DNA of 64,000 nucleotides from Streptomyces hydrogenans (lineage in GTDB: Bacteria; Actinomycetota; Actinomycetes; Streptomycetales; Streptomycetaceae). The stretch lies in NCBI RefSeq assembly GCF_014656075.1, contig NZ_BNBS01000035.1, positions 1 to 64,000 of the forward strand. Direction: 5' to 3'. Position 1 is the stretch's first letter. Each line of letters opens with the position of its first letter. Below are positions 50,837 through 60,234 of the stretch, piece after piece. The translations under genes were made by a program, and so were the position numbers. The notes beneath the pieces are model-generated. The model had not been told where the DNA came from. It worked only from the letters and a program-made list of their open reading frames with translations, and searched no databases.

Positions 50837-51688
50837 TCAGGTGAAGACGACGGTGCGGCGGCCGTTGAGGAGGATGCGGCGCTCGGCGTGCCACTTGACG
50901 GCCCGCGCCAGCGCCTGGCACTCCACGTCGCGACCGATCGCGACGAGCGCGTCGGGCGTCACCTCGTGCCCCACCCGCTCGACCTCCTGCTCGATGATCG
51001 GCCCCTCGTCGAGGTCCGCCGTCACGTAGTGCGCCGTCGCCCCGATGAGCTTCACGCCGCGCGCGTGCGCCTGGTGGTAGGGCTTGGCGCCCTTGAAGCT
51101 CGGCAGGAAGGAGTGGTGGATGTTGATGATCCGCCCGGAGAGCCGCTTGCAGAGGTCGTCGGACAGGACCTGCATGTAGCGGGCGAGGACGACGAGCTCG
51201 ACGTCCTGCTCCTCGACGAGCGCCAGCAGCTCCGCCTCGGCCGCCGGCTTGTTCTCCTTGGTGACCGGGATGTGCCGGAACGGCAGGTCGTAGGAGGCGA
51301 CGAGTTCCGCGAAGTCGGTGTGGTTGGAGACGACGGCGACGATCTCGACGGGCAGCGCCCCGATGGAGGACCGGAAGAGCAGGTCGTTCAGGCAGTGGCC
51401 GAACTTCGAGACCATGAGCACGACCCGCATGCGCTCCTCGGCGCGGTGGATCTGCCAGTCCATCTGGAAGGAGTCGCCCACCGCCGCGAAGCTCGCCCGC
51501 AGCTTGTCCACGGTCACCGGCGCCTCGGCGGAGAAGTGGACCCGCATGAAGAAGAGACCGCTGTCACGGTCTCCGAACTGCTGACTGTCCTCGATGTTGC
51601 ATCCGGTGATGAAGAGGTAGCTCGACACGGCGTGCACGATGCCCTGCTTGTCCGGGCACGAGATGGTGAGGACATACTGGTCGGTCAT
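50837..51688 (-). CDS. purU: Formyltetrahydrofolate deformylase
   Basis: This 283-residue protein has an N-terminal ACT domain (YVLTISCPDKQGIVHAVSSYL, about 4-80). A formyltransferase-fold catalytic domain follows, with NIHHSFLPSFKGAKPYHQAHARGVKLIGATAHYV and DEGPIIEQ; the Asn, His and Asp of the active site are present. PurU hydrolyses 10-formyl-THF to formate and THF, balancing one-carbon pools. Length and motifs match the family. The SCO4402-like gene lies upstream on the same strand across a gap of about 100 bp. Confidence 0.93.
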   Translation of the reverse strand: MTDQYVLTISCPDKQGIVHAVSSYLFITGCNIEDSQQFGDRDSGLFFMRVHFSAEAPVTVDKLRASFAAVGDSFQMDWQIHRAEERMRVVLMVSKFGHCLNDLLFRSSIGALPVEIVAVVSNHTDFAELVASYDLPFRHIPVTKENKPAAEAELLALVEEQDVELVVLARYMQVLSDDLCKRLSGRIINIHHSFLPSFKGAKPYHQAHARGVKLIGATAHYVTADLDEGPIIEQEVERVGHEVTPDALVAIGRDVECQALARAVKWHAERRILLNGRRTVVFT

Positions 51689-51789
51689 CCCGACAGCGTG
51701 CCACACCGCACCGCCCGCCCCGTACCGCCGTCCGCCCTCCGGAACGGCCCCGTGGTACGGCGTCACGCCGGGTCCGCCCCGGCGCGCGC

Positions 51790-52293
51790 TCACGCCCGGG
51801 TGAGGATCCGCAGGACGTCCAGGGAGCGCGGCGGCACCTCCGGGTCGTCCCCGTCGGCCGTCGCGAGCCGGACGTGCGCCTCGCGCGCCGCGCGGACGGC
51901 CTCGGGCCAGCCCGGGTGCTCCTGGTAGGCGGAGAAGGGCGCGTCGGGGCCGACCTGGTGCAGGATGCGCAGCACCCGCAGCACGGCGACGTCGACGAGC
52001 TGCGCCTCCGCGGAGTCGCGGAAGATCGCGCCGACGTACTTCTCGGCGGACCAGCTGTCGAGCCAGGTGTCCTCGACGAGCCGGTAGACGGCGTCGGTGA
52101 CGTCCCCGTACCCCTCCTGGCCGGCGAGCCAGACGGACCGGTGGAACCCGGGATCGGAGAGCATGTGCAGCGCCGAGCGCACATTGGTGCGCCAGCGCCA
52201 CCACGGCATGTCGTTGAGCGGCATGCCGCCCATGGTGGAGGAGCGACGGCCGCGACGGGAAGAGTTAACCGAACCGGGGACGGTACTGGACAT
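51790..52293 (-). CDS. SCO4402-like conserved protein
   Basis: This 167-residue protein has a strongly characteristic core (MPLNDMPWWRWRTNVRSALHML, GYGDVTDAVYRLVEDTWLDSWSAEKYVG, LRVLRILHQVGP) that I associate with the SCO4402 family of actinomycetes; function unknown. The start is uncertain. ATG 52293 lies 6 nt after a TACGAT hexamer and could be leaderless; an internal ATG at 52233 begins the conserved core. No signal peptide or membrane segment is seen. Confidence 0.75.
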   Translation of the reverse strand: MSSTVPGSVNSSRRGRRSSTMGGMPLNDMPWWRWRTNVRSALHMLSDPGFHRSVWLAGQEGYGDVTDAVYRLVEDTWLDSWSAEKYVGAIFRDSAEAQLVDVAVLRVLRILHQVGPDAPFSAYQEHPGWPEAVRAAREAHVRLATADGDDPEVPPRSLDVLRILTRA

Positions 52294-52436
52294 CGCTCGA
52301 TCGTACGGTTCACCACCGACAACCGGACCCACACCCTCCCCTTAGGCGTCCCGACCCCCGCAATTCACCTCCATGTCACCGACCGTTGAACGGTGCACAC
52401 TCCCGCGTTACCCCGGGGGCGGAAAGGTGCATGCCC

Positions 52437-53720
52437 ATGACCGGTAGGCGACTGTCCACTCTCCTCGCGTCCGTCACCGCCGCGGCGGCCGGCGCGTCGC
52501 TTCTCACCGGGTGTGGCGTGCTCCCTGGTGCCACGGGGGGCTCCAGGGAGCCCGTCACGGTGATGACCTGGGCCCCCGACCAGACCCGCGCGACCAACAT
52601 GCCCGGCATGCCCGCCATGGCCCAGGCGTACGCCCGCTGGGTGAACGCCCAGGGCGGCATCGACGGCCACGAACTGCGCGTCCTCACCTGCAACGAACAG
52701 AACACCCCGACGGGCGCCGCCGCGTGCGCCCGCCGCGCGGTCCGCGAGCACGCGGTCGCGGTCGTCGGCTCGTACAGCCAGAACGGCCGCGCCTTCATGG
52801 CCCCGCTCGAAGCGGCCGGCATCCCGTACATCGGCGGCTACGGCGTCACCGAGGACGAGTTCACCAGTCCCCTGTCGTACCCCGTCAACGGCGGTCTCGC
52901 CGCACTCATCGCCGGACACGGCATGCAGCTCGCCGAGTCCTGCCGCAAGGTCTCCCTGGTCCGACCCGACACCCTCGCCGGCGACCGGCTGCCCAAGCTC
53001 CTCGACGCCGGTCTGAAGAACTCCAGCAAGCGCGGCGCCGTCGACATCCGGGCCGTCGAGGACGCCACCGAGTACACCGCCCAGGCCGCCACGGCCCGCG
53101 ACAAGGCGGGCACCGAGTCCGGCTGCGTCACCGCCGTGCTCGGCGAACGGACCCAGACCTTCTTCGACTCCTTCCGCCGGCTCCCCCGGTCCACCGGCGG
53201 CGCCCGGGCGGACGGCGGGGAGAAGAAGGACTCCGTACGGATCTCCTCGGTCCTCGGCAGCGTCGGCCAGCCCGTCATCGACCGCACCGGCGGCGCCCGC
53301 AGCCCCTTCGAGGGCGCCTTCGTCACCGGCTGGTACCCGGAGGCGGACGACAAGAGCTGGGAGCCCATGCGCAAGGTCATCCGGGAGCACGCCTTCGCCG
53401 ACAACCGGGTCGACCCGAACGACGCCGGCGTCCAGACCACCTGGATCGCCTACACCGTCCTCAAGGAGGTGATCGAGTCCCTCGACACCGACACGATCAC
53501 CGGCTCGCGCATCTCCGAGGCCCTCGACCAAGGCGCCCGCGTGGACACCGGCGGCCTCACCCCGCCGCTGCGCTGGATGTACGAGGACCTGCTCGGCGCC
53601 CCCGACTTCCCCAGGATCGTCAACCACGCGGTGACGTTCCAGGTGGTGCGGAAGGGCCGGCTCGTCGCCCAGCGGCCCGGCTTCGTCGACGTCGGCCCCA
53701 CCGTCACCAACCGGGGCTGA
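52437..53720 (+). CDS. ABC-type substrate-binding lipoprotein (periplasmic-binding protein type 1)
   Basis: This 427-residue protein starts at ATG 52437; GGAAAGG at 52421-52427 gives better spacing than to ATG 52431. The lipobox is SLLTGC with Cys26. The type-1 binding fold shows as YARWVNAQGGIDGHELRVLTCNEQ, AVVGSYSQNGRAFMAPLEAAGIPYIGG and SRISEALDQG. Homologues bind branched-chain amino acids or related solutes, but no permease or ATPase lies beside it. It may be an orphan receptor-like protein. Confidence 0.83.
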   Translation: MTGRRLSTLLASVTAAAAGASLLTGCGVLPGATGGSREPVTVMTWAPDQTRATNMPGMPAMAQAYARWVNAQGGIDGHELRVLTCNEQNTPTGAAACARRAVREHAVAVVGSYSQNGRAFMAPLEAAGIPYIGGYGVTEDEFTSPLSYPVNGGLAALIAGHGMQLAESCRKVSLVRPDTLAGDRLPKLLDAGLKNSSKRGAVDIRAVEDATEYTAQAATARDKAGTESGCVTAVLGERTQTFFDSFRRLPRSTGGARADGGEKKDSVRISSVLGSVGQPVIDRTGGARSPFEGAFVTGWYPEADDKSWEPMRKVIREHAFADNRVDPNDAGVQTTWIAYTVLKEVIESLDTDTITGSRISEALDQGARVDTGGLTPPLRWMYEDLLGAPDFPRIVNHAVTFQVVRKGRLVAQRPGFVDVGPTVTNRG

Positions 53721-53747
53721 ACCGCCCCGGTCCCTCCGGTCCGCCCC

Positions 53748-55181
53748 CTACAGCTGGGTGGCGGACCGCTTCGACAGTCCGTACTTCTCGGCGGTCGGGT
53801 TCCACAGCCCGGCCGCCTCCTTCTTGGCCTTGGTCGCCTCGGCGCTCTTGTCGTTGGCCGCCTTGAACCGGTTGGTCGACTTGGCCTGGCCGCCCTTGCA
53901 GGCGTTCTTGGCCTTCATCTGGTCCGCCCAGCCCGCGTAGTGGTCGTCGGCCGCCGCGGACGCCTGCCACGCGCGCGTGAGGGCCGCCGTCAGCGCGCCG
54001 TTGTCCGGGACCTTGTCGACGGCGAGCGACTGGAGCTTGGTGACCAGGCTCCGCCGCTGCTCGGCCGCGCCCCGCAGGTCGGCGGCCGACTGGTCGAGGT
54101 TCTTGCACTGCTTGATCGCCTCGACCGAGCGGATCACCGCGTCCCGGCTGTCGTTGCTGGTGGCCAGGAGCTTGTCCAGCTCCTTCGCCTGCGGCTCCGC
54201 CGGGTCGTCCTTCTTCTCCGGCGCCTCGGAGGCACCGTCGCTCGGGGCCGGGGCCTGCGAGCTGGGCGCGACGCTCTGCCCGGCCTTCGGGTCCTTCTCC
54301 TCGTCGCCGCCGCTGAGCAGGGCGCCCACGCCGAGACCGACGACCGCGCAGCCCACCACCACGGCCGCGATCAGCGCGACCGGCGACTTCCGGCGCGGCG
54401 GCTCCGGCTCGTCGTCGTAGTAGTACGCCTCCTGCTGACCGCCGGGCGCCTGGTAGCCACCGCCCCCGCCCTGGTAGCCGTACGGCTGCTGCTGCGGCGG
54501 CGCCTGGTGCTGCGGGGGGTGCTGCTGGTAAGGAGCCGGCGCCGGCTGCTGGTACGCCGGGGGCGCGGGCTGTGCGGGCGCCGAGTCCCGGAAGAGGCTG
54601 TCGAACTCCGCGGGCGGCTGCGTCGGCCCGGGGCCGCCCGGCACCGGACCACCGGACATCGGACCGCCCGGCACCGGCGCGATGTACTGGGTCGCGTCCG
54701 AGGCCCCGGCCGGACCGGACGGCTGCGTCAGCCCGCCGGTCCCCAGGAACTGCGTCTGCGAGCCGTCGCCGGGTCCGCCCTGCGGCGGCACCGGCGCGAT
54801 GTGCTGGGTCGCCTGCAGGTCCGCGACCGGCGGCGGATATCCGTATCCGGCCGGCGGACCGACCGGCGGCGCGCCCCCGGGCACCGGCGCGAGGTGCTGG
54901 GTGGCCTGCATGTCGCCGTGGGCGGCGACCGGCGGCGGGTAGCCGTACCCGGCCGGCGGACCGGTCGGCGGCATCGCCCCCGGGGCGCCCTGCGGCTGCG
55001 GCGGGACCGGGGCTATGTACTGCGTGGCCTGGAGATCACCGGCGGCCGGCGCCTCGGGGGGCAGCGGCTGCGCGGGGGGCAGCGGCTGCCCGCCCGGCTG
55101 CGGCGGGCCGCCGGCGGGGCCCCAGCCACCGCCCCACGCCTGCGCGCCCCCCTGCTCCGGACCCTGTCCGTTCTGCGTCAC
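53748..55181 (-). CDS. Membrane protein with TQ-rich repeat tail in the cytoplasm
   Basis: In this 477-residue protein, residues 1-255 are Pro, Gly and Gln-rich with at least four copies of a D.QATQ(Y/H)(I/L)APVP motif, plus TQFLG. One membrane segment (SPVALIAAVVVGCAVVGLGVGALL) lies near 265-287, preceded by RRKS. The outer part has an acidic and Pro linker and a mostly helical domain (KELDKLLATSNDSRDAVIRSVEAIKQCKNLDQ, DNGALTAALTRAWQASAAADDHYAGWADQ). The Thr-Gln repeats look like kinase phosphosites or FHA docking sites; that is inference. No known domain is recognised. Confidence 0.75.
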   Translation of the reverse strand: MTQNGQGPEQGGAQAWGGGWGPAGGPPQPGGQPLPPAQPLPPEAPAAGDLQATQYIAPVPPQPQGAPGAMPPTGPPAGYGYPPPVAAHGDMQATQHLAPVPGGAPPVGPPAGYGYPPPVADLQATQHIAPVPPQGGPGDGSQTQFLGTGGLTQPSGPAGASDATQYIAPVPGGPMSGGPVPGGPGPTQPPAEFDSLFRDSAPAQPAPPAYQQPAPAPYQQHPPQHQAPPQQQPYGYQGGGGGYQAPGGQQEAYYYDDEPEPPRRKSPVALIAAVVVGCAVVGLGVGALLSGGDEEKDPKAGQSVAPSSQAPAPSDGASEAPEKKDDPAEPQAKELDKLLATSNDSRDAVIRSVEAIKQCKNLDQSAADLRGAAEQRRSLVTKLQSLAVDKVPDNGALTAALTRAWQASAAADDHYAGWADQMKAKNACKGGQAKSTNRFKAANDKSAEATKAKKEAAGLWNPTAEKYGLSKRSATQL

Positions 55182-55309
55182 CGGGACTCCTACTGATGGA
55201 CCTACGGAATCGTCGGCTCACGCTACCGGGTGCGTCCGCCGCTCCGCACACACGTGTGAGACCGGTAACACCCTTCGCACGGAACCCGACCGGTCCGAGG
55301 ACCGTCCGC

Positions 55310-56692
55310 TCACGCCGCGTGCACCTCCAGGCGCGCCTCGAACTCCCGGACCACCGCCTCTCCCGCGAAGGGCTCCAGGCGGTCCCTCAGCTCCTCCAGG
55401 TACTCCGCCCCGCGCGACGACCGCAGCGTGCCGAGGAGTTCGAGCGCGCGGGTGCCCGTGCGGCACGCCTCCTCCACCTCCCGCTGCTGCACGCGCGCGT
55501 GCGCCAGCAGCGCCAGCCCGATCGCCCGCCGCCGCGCCCGCCCCTCCGGGTGCCCTGCCAGCGACTCCTCCGCCGCCCGGGCCGCCTGCTCCGCCCGCCC
55601 CAGGTCCCGGTAGCAGTGCGCCAGTTCGTCCGCCAGGTACGCCCCGTCGAAGTGGGCGATCCACACCGGGTCGTCGCCGGACTCGGGATCGGCCCGCTCC
55701 AGCGCGCGCGTGGCCCGCCCCGCCGCCGACTCGAAGGCGCGGGCGTCCCCGAGCAGCGCGTGCCCGCGCGCCTCCGCCGCCAGGAACATCGCCTCGGCCC
55801 GCGGCGGCACCCCGCCCCGGGTCCCCTCCTGCGCGGCGCGCGCCAGCTGGGCGATCTCCCGGGGGTTCCCGAGCTCCGCCGCCAGGTGGCTCATCGACGC
55901 GGCCAGCACGTAGCCGCCGTAGGCCCGGTCCCCGGCCGCCTGCGCGAGCCGCAGCGCCTGGATGTAGTACCGCTGGGCCAGGCCCGGTTCGCCCGTGTCC
56001 ACGGCCATGTACCCGGCCAGCTCGGTCAGTCGGGCCACCGCGCCGAACAGCTCCCGGCCCACCGCCTCCCGGTAGGAGCCGGACAGCATCCCGGACACCA
56101 CGCTGTCGAGGTAGTGGACGACCACCGGGCGGACGTGCCCGCTGCCGAAGCGGCGGTCCAGGTCGACGAGCGCCGCCGTCGTCTCCCGCACCGCCGCCAC
56201 GTCGGACCGGCCGACCCGGGCGCCGGCCGCGCGCGCCACCTGCGCGTCCGCGCCGGTGATCAGCCAGTCCCTGCTGGGCTCGACGAGCGCGGAGGCGGCG
56301 ACCGCGGAACCGGTCAGGAAATCGCGGCGGCCCACGTCGCTGCGGTACAGCTCGCAGACCTGCTCGATGGCGCCGAGCACGGTCGGCGCGAACTGGAGGC
56401 CGACGCCCGCCGCGAGGTTCCGGCCGTTGGCCATCCCCACCTCGTCGATCGTCACCGTCCGCCCGATCTTGCGGCCGATCGCCTCCGCGATGACGCCGGG
56501 CGCCCGGCCGCGCGGCTGCTGCCCGCGCAGCCAGCGCGCCACCGAGGTCTTGTCGTAGCGCAGGTCGAGGCCGCGCTCCGCGCCGACCATGTTGACCCTG
56601 CGGGCGAGACCGGCGTTGGAACACGCGGCCTCCTGGATGAGCGCCTGGAGCCGTTCGTTGGGCTGTCGTGGCACGAGTGGCCTGGCTGCCAT
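55310..56692 (-). CDS. NsdA-like helix-turn-helix/TPR-type regulator
   Basis: This 460-residue protein starts at ATG 56692. The N-terminal HTH-like part (NERLQALIQEAACSNAGLARRVNMV, YDKTSVARWLRGQQPRGRAPGVIAEAIGRKIG) is followed by a linker with GRRDFLTGSAVAASALVEP. About 300 residues of helical TPR-like repeats follow (AQRYYIQALRLAQAAGD, LARAAQEG, ALERADPESGDDPVWIAHFDGAYLADELAHCYRDLG). This matches the Streptomyces NsdA-type regulator family, which influences development and antibiotic production. It may bind DNA directly; targets are unknown. Confidence 0.8.
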   Translation of the reverse strand: MAARPLVPRQPNERLQALIQEAACSNAGLARRVNMVGAERGLDLRYDKTSVARWLRGQQPRGRAPGVIAEAIGRKIGRTVTIDEVGMANGRNLAAGVGLQFAPTVLGAIEQVCELYRSDVGRRDFLTGSAVAASALVEPSRDWLITGADAQVARAAGARVGRSDVAAVRETTAALVDLDRRFGSGHVRPVVVHYLDSVVSGMLSGSYREAVGRELFGAVARLTELAGYMAVDTGEPGLAQRYYIQALRLAQAAGDRAYGGYVLAASMSHLAAELGNPREIAQLARAAQEGTRGGVPPRAEAMFLAAEARGHALLGDARAFESAAGRATRALERADPESGDDPVWIAHFDGAYLADELAHCYRDLGRAEQAARAAEESLAGHPEGRARRRAIGLALLAHARVQQREVEEACRTGTRALELLGTLRSSRGAEYLEELRDRLEPFAGEAVVREFEARLEVHAA

Positions 56693-56961
56693 GAGTGGAA
56701 CCCCCAGACGGGACAGGTACGGACACGGACTGATCACTGCCCTGCGGATATCTGGTCAATGCCGATGTGAACACGCGAAACCGGACACGTCGTTCACCGG
56801 CCGCCGGCACCCCTCCGGCCCCCCGCCCCGTGTCCGGCCCCGCCCTCCTTGGTACCCCTCCCGGGCTCCCCGGTCCCCCGCGCGCCCCCGCGCGTGCACC
56901 CATGCGCCCCGCATGCAGGATCGATGCCTCACTCCCGGCGCCGCCGCGCCCGTAACCCCAG
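56693..56961. other. Intergenic region between regulator and prim-pol gene
   Basis: A divergent promoter region. C-rich with short CGCGCGCCCCC runs; no gene or clear operator recognised. Confidence 0.5.
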
Positions 56962-57666
56962 GTGACGGGCGCAGTTGTCTTCGACGTGGATGAGACCATC
57001 GGAGTCACGACGGAAGCCGCGCAGATCCCCAAGCAGCGTGGGGAGCAGCTGCTCGACAGCGCCGTGCGGTATGCGGAAGAGCGGCACTGGGACGTGTTCC
57101 CGGGGACCTGGCTGGAAGCCGTCGACGGCCGGGAGCGCTGCTCCTGCGGGACCGCCGACTGCCCGCTGCCGGGCGGTCACGCCGTGAAGCCCGACTGGGC
57201 GACGCTGGCGACGGGGAGCGGGGTCGGTGCCCGGCGCATGTGGTCGAAGCAGCCGAAGTCCTCGATCCTGCTGCCGACCGGCCGCACCTTCGACGCGATC
57301 GAGGTGCCCGAGGCGGCCGGTTTCCTCGCGCTCGCCCGCATGGAGCGGATGGAGCTGACGCTGGGTCCCGTGACCTGCACCCCGGACCGCCGGATGTTCT
57401 TCTTCGTGCTGCCCGGCGCCTCGGCGAAGGTGCCGGACCTGATCCGCAAGCTCGGCTGGACCCCGGCCTCGCTCGACCTCACCACGCGCGGGGAGGGGCA
57501 TTACGTGGCGGCGCCGCCGACGCGGATCGGCGGCCGGGGCGCGGTGCAGTGGGCGCGGCGTCCCACGCCGGCCAACCGCTGGCTGCCGGACGCGGAGGAG
57601 CTGATCAGCGCGCTCGCGTACGCGTGCGGGCGTGAGGCGGCGGAGTCGCGGGCCCGCCGTCAGTGA
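56962..57666 (+). CDS. Bifunctional primase/polymerase (prim-pol) domain protein
   Basis: This protein of about 234 residues has a prim-pol N-terminal-like domain: ERHWDVFPGTWLE, CSCGTADCPLPGGHAVKPDWATLATG, SILLPTGRTFDAIEVPE and EGHYVAAPPTRIGGRGAVQW. Such stand-alone domains are common in Streptomyces and their role is unclear. The start is uncertain: GTG 56962, or GTG 56986 (VDETIGVTTEA), which better fits what I recall of homologues. No SD is obvious for either. The Cys/His cluster may bind metal. Confidence 0.8.
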   Translation: MTGAVVFDVDETIGVTTEAAQIPKQRGEQLLDSAVRYAEERHWDVFPGTWLEAVDGRERCSCGTADCPLPGGHAVKPDWATLATGSGVGARRMWSKQPKSSILLPTGRTFDAIEVPEAAGFLALARMERMELTLGPVTCTPDRRMFFFVLPGASAKVPDLIRKLGWTPASLDLTTRGEGHYVAAPPTRIGGRGAVQWARRPTPANRWLPDAEELISALAYACGREAAESRARRQ

Positions 57667-57752
57667 CCTGGGGTTCTCCCCGGGCGGCCCCGTAGGGTGG
57701 CGCGAAAGGCGCGATCCGCGCCGCGTGGGGACGACCGGAAGGTTGACGGAAC

Positions 57753-58610
57753 ATGCCTGACCAGGCATTTGACGGATCGTTCGAACCGCAGGGCGTCGCA
57801 CCGGAACCATCCGGTGCGACGCCCGCGGTGCAGGTGGAGGGGGTGTGGAAGCGGTTCGGGCAGCAGATCGCGGTGCACGGCGTCGATCTGGTGCTGCCGG
57901 CCGGGAAGTTCATCGGTCTCGTCGGGCCGAACGGCGCCGGCAAGACCACCACCCTCTCCATGATCACCGGCCTGTTGCGGCCGGACTCGGGGCGGATCCG
58001 GGTGGCGGGCCACGACGTGTGGCGCGACCCGGAGTCGGTGGCGCAGGTGAAGGCGCGGATCGGCATCCTGCCGGAGGGGCTGCGGCTCTTCGAGCGGCTC
58101 TCGGGGCGGGAACTCCTGGCGTACAGCGGGCGGCTGCGGGGGCTGCCCGGCGCTGAGGTCGACAAGCGGGCCACCCAGCTGCTGGACGTGCTGGACCTGG
58201 CCGGTTCGCAGCACAAGCTGGTGGTCGACTACTCGACCGGCATGCGGAAGAAGATCGGGCTGGCGGCGGCGCTGCTGCACAACCCGGACGTGCTCTTCCT
58301 CGACGAGCCCTTCGAGGGCGTCGACCCGGTGTCGGCGCAGACCATCCGGGGCGTCCTGGAGCGGTACACGTCCTCCGGCGCGACGGTGGTCTTCTCCAGC
58401 CATGTGATGGAGCTGGTGGAGTCGCTGTGCGACTGGGTCGCGGTGATGGCCGGGGGCCGGATCCGGGCGCAGGGTCCGCTGACGGAGGTGAAGGGCTCGG
58501 CGGCCACCCTCCAGGAGGCGTTCCTGGAGCTGGTGGGGGCCCATGACCGGGCGGCGGCCGGGGACTCGCTGGACTGGCTGGGCGGCGGCGCCCAGGGAGG
58601 CCGCTCGTGA
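57753..58610 (+). CDS. ABC transporter ATP-binding protein
   Basis: This 285-residue protein has Walker A GPNGAGKT at 58-65, a Q-loop region GILPEGLRLF (Glu in place of the usual Gln), the signature YSTGMRKKI (instead of LSGGQ), and Walker B VLFLDEPFEGVDP with switch His in SSHVMELVE. It belongs to the ABC-2 type exporter class. GGAAGG lies 10 nt before ATG 57753. Residues about 14-26 are encoded by a perfect hairpin (57791-57824). The permease gene follows with a 4-bp GTGA overlap. Confidence 0.9.
   Translation: MPDQAFDGSFEPQGVAPEPSGATPAVQVEGVWKRFGQQIAVHGVDLVLPAGKFIGLVGPNGAGKTTTLSMITGLLRPDSGRIRVAGHDVWRDPESVAQVKARIGILPEGLRLFERLSGRELLAYSGRLRGLPGAEVDKRATQLLDVLDLAGSQHKLVVDYSTGMRKKIGLAAALLHNPDVLFLDEPFEGVDPVSAQTIRGVLERYTSSGATVVFSSHVMELVESLCDWVAVMAGGRIRAQGPLTEVKGSAATLQEAFLELVGAHDRAAAGDSLDWLGGGAQGGRS
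57791..57824 (+). repeat. Perfect 15-bp stem inside the ABC ATPase 5' coding region
   Basis: The left arm GGGCGTCGCACCGGA (57791-57805) pairs with 57810-57824 across a 4-nt loop. It is very strong for coding DNA and lies about 40 nt after the start codon. Confidence 0.8.
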
Positions 58611-60217
58611 GCGCCACGGCCACCGGGCCGTCGCTCACCCCGGTCTTCGTCCGGCTCAAGCTGTCGCTGATGCGCAACGGGCTGCGGCAGTCGGGCGGGC
58701 GGACGGCCGCGTTCGTCGCCTCCCTGGTGGTGGTGCTGGCGATCGCCGCGTTCATGGTGCTGGGGTTCCTGCTGCTGCGGGGGCACGAGGCGGCCGGGGC
58801 GGTCGCGGTGCTGACGGTGGGGGTGTTCGCCCTCGGCTGGGCGGTGATGCCGCTGTTCCTGCCGAGCGGGGACGAGACGCTGGACCCGTCGCGGCTGGTG
58901 ATGCTGCCGCTGCGGCCGCAGCCGCTGGTACGGGCGCTGCTGGTGGCCTCCCTGGTGGGGATCGGCCCGCTGTTCACGCTCTGTCTGGCGGTGGGCGCCG
59001 TCGCGGCGGTGGCGCACGGGGCGGCGGCGACGGTGTTCGCGGTCCTCGCGGTGCCGCTGGTGCTGCTGGTGTGCGTGGCGCTGTCGCGGGCGATCGCGAC
59101 GGCGAACGTGCGGCTGCTGACGTCCCGCAAGGGGCGGGACATGGCGCTGCTGAGCGGTCTGGTGATCGCGCTCGGCATCCAGGCGGTCAACTTCGGCGCC
59201 CAGGCGCTGGGCCGCGCGGAGGACCTGTCGGTACTCGACACGGTGGCGTCGGTGGTGGGCTGGCTGCCGCCGGCCTCGGCGGTGGCCGCGGTGCGGTCGG
59301 CGGCGGACGGGGACCTGGTGGTCGCCGTGGCGCGGCTGGTACCGGCGGTGCTGGCGCTGGTGGCGCTGCTGTGGTGGTGGCGGCGGAGCCTGGTGCGGCT
59401 GATGGTGGAGCCGGACGGCTCGACGATCGGCGCGGCCCCGGACACCGTGAAGGACCCGGCGCAGGGGCGGGGGCTGCTGGCGCGGCTGCTGCCCGGAGGG
59501 CGTACGGGCGCGGTGATGGAACGTTGCTTCCGCTACATCTGGCGTGATCCGAAGACGAAGGCGGCGTGGGTGTCCGCGCTGGCGATCGGTGCGCTCGTGC
59601 CGCTGTTCAACGCCTTCCAGGAGGCGGGCTCGGTCTACTGGGCGTGCTTCGCGTCGGGGATGCTGGGCGTGCAGATGTTCAACCAGTTCGGGCAGGACTC
59701 GTCGGCGTTCTGGATGGTGGCGCAGACGATCGCGTCTCCGGCGGACGCGTACGCGGAGCTGCGCGACCGGGCGTACGTGATGACCGCGATCACCGTCCCG
59801 TTCACCGTGGTGGTGGCGGTGGCGACGGCCGTGGTGACGGGTGGCTGGAACCAGCTCCCCGAGGTCTTCGGCCTGGCGTTCGCGCTGCTCGGCGCGATGC
59901 TGGCGCTGGGCGTGGTCGCGTCGGTGAACTTCCCGTACGGGATCCCGCAGGACTCGCGGCGCAATGTGGCGCCGGGCCAGGGCGGCATGGCGGTGGCCGC
60001 GATCTTCGGCGGCATGTTCGGCGGCCCGCTGCTGTGCGCCCCGCTGATCGCGCTGCTGGTGTGGCTGCGGGTCGGCGGCCACCACGGCCTGCTGTGGCTG
60101 CTGCTGCCGCTGGGCGTGACGTACGGGCTGCTGCTGACGTGGGGCGCCCTGAAGCTCATGTCGGGGCGGATGGTGCGGCGGCTGCCGGAGATCCTGGCGG
60201 CGGTCAGCAAGGGCTGA
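58607..60217 (+). CDS. ABC transporter permease (large, ABC-2-like)
   Basis: This 536-residue protein has roughly 12 hydrophobic segments, including FVASLVVVLAIAAFMVLGFLLL, LTVGVFALGWAVMPLFL and the C-terminal GLLWLLLPLGVTYGLLLTWGALK. A central cytoplasmic part (EPDGSTIGAAPDTVKDPAQGRG...RCFRYIWRDPKTK) separates two halves. It starts at GTG 58607, coupled to the ATPase gene. Together they form a complete exporter of unknown substrate. A terminator-like palindrome follows the stop. Confidence 0.87.
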   Translation: MSATATGPSLTPVFVRLKLSLMRNGLRQSGGRTAAFVASLVVVLAIAAFMVLGFLLLRGHEAAGAVAVLTVGVFALGWAVMPLFLPSGDETLDPSRLVMLPLRPQPLVRALLVASLVGIGPLFTLCLAVGAVAAVAHGAAATVFAVLAVPLVLLVCVALSRAIATANVRLLTSRKGRDMALLSGLVIALGIQAVNFGAQALGRAEDLSVLDTVASVVGWLPPASAVAAVRSAADGDLVVAVARLVPAVLALVALLWWWRRSLVRLMVEPDGSTIGAAPDTVKDPAQGRGLLARLLPGGRTGAVMERCFRYIWRDPKTKAAWVSALAIGALVPLFNAFQEAGSVYWACFASGMLGVQMFNQFGQDSSAFWMVAQTIASPADAYAELRDRAYVMTAITVPFTVVVAVATAVVTGGWNQLPEVFGLAFALLGAMLALGVVASVNFPYGIPQDSRRNVAPGQGGMAVAAIFGGMFGGPLLCAPLIALLVWLRVGGHHGLLWLLLPLGVTYGLLLTWGALKLMSGRMVRRLPEILAAVSKG

Positions 60218-60234
60218 CGGGGTTCTCCGACACG

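Noticed and set aside
58607-60217. Linking the ABC pair to export of the FG-GAP proteins
   Set aside because: The FG-GAP proteins have Sec signal peptides and lie over 30 kb away; no evidence supports the link.
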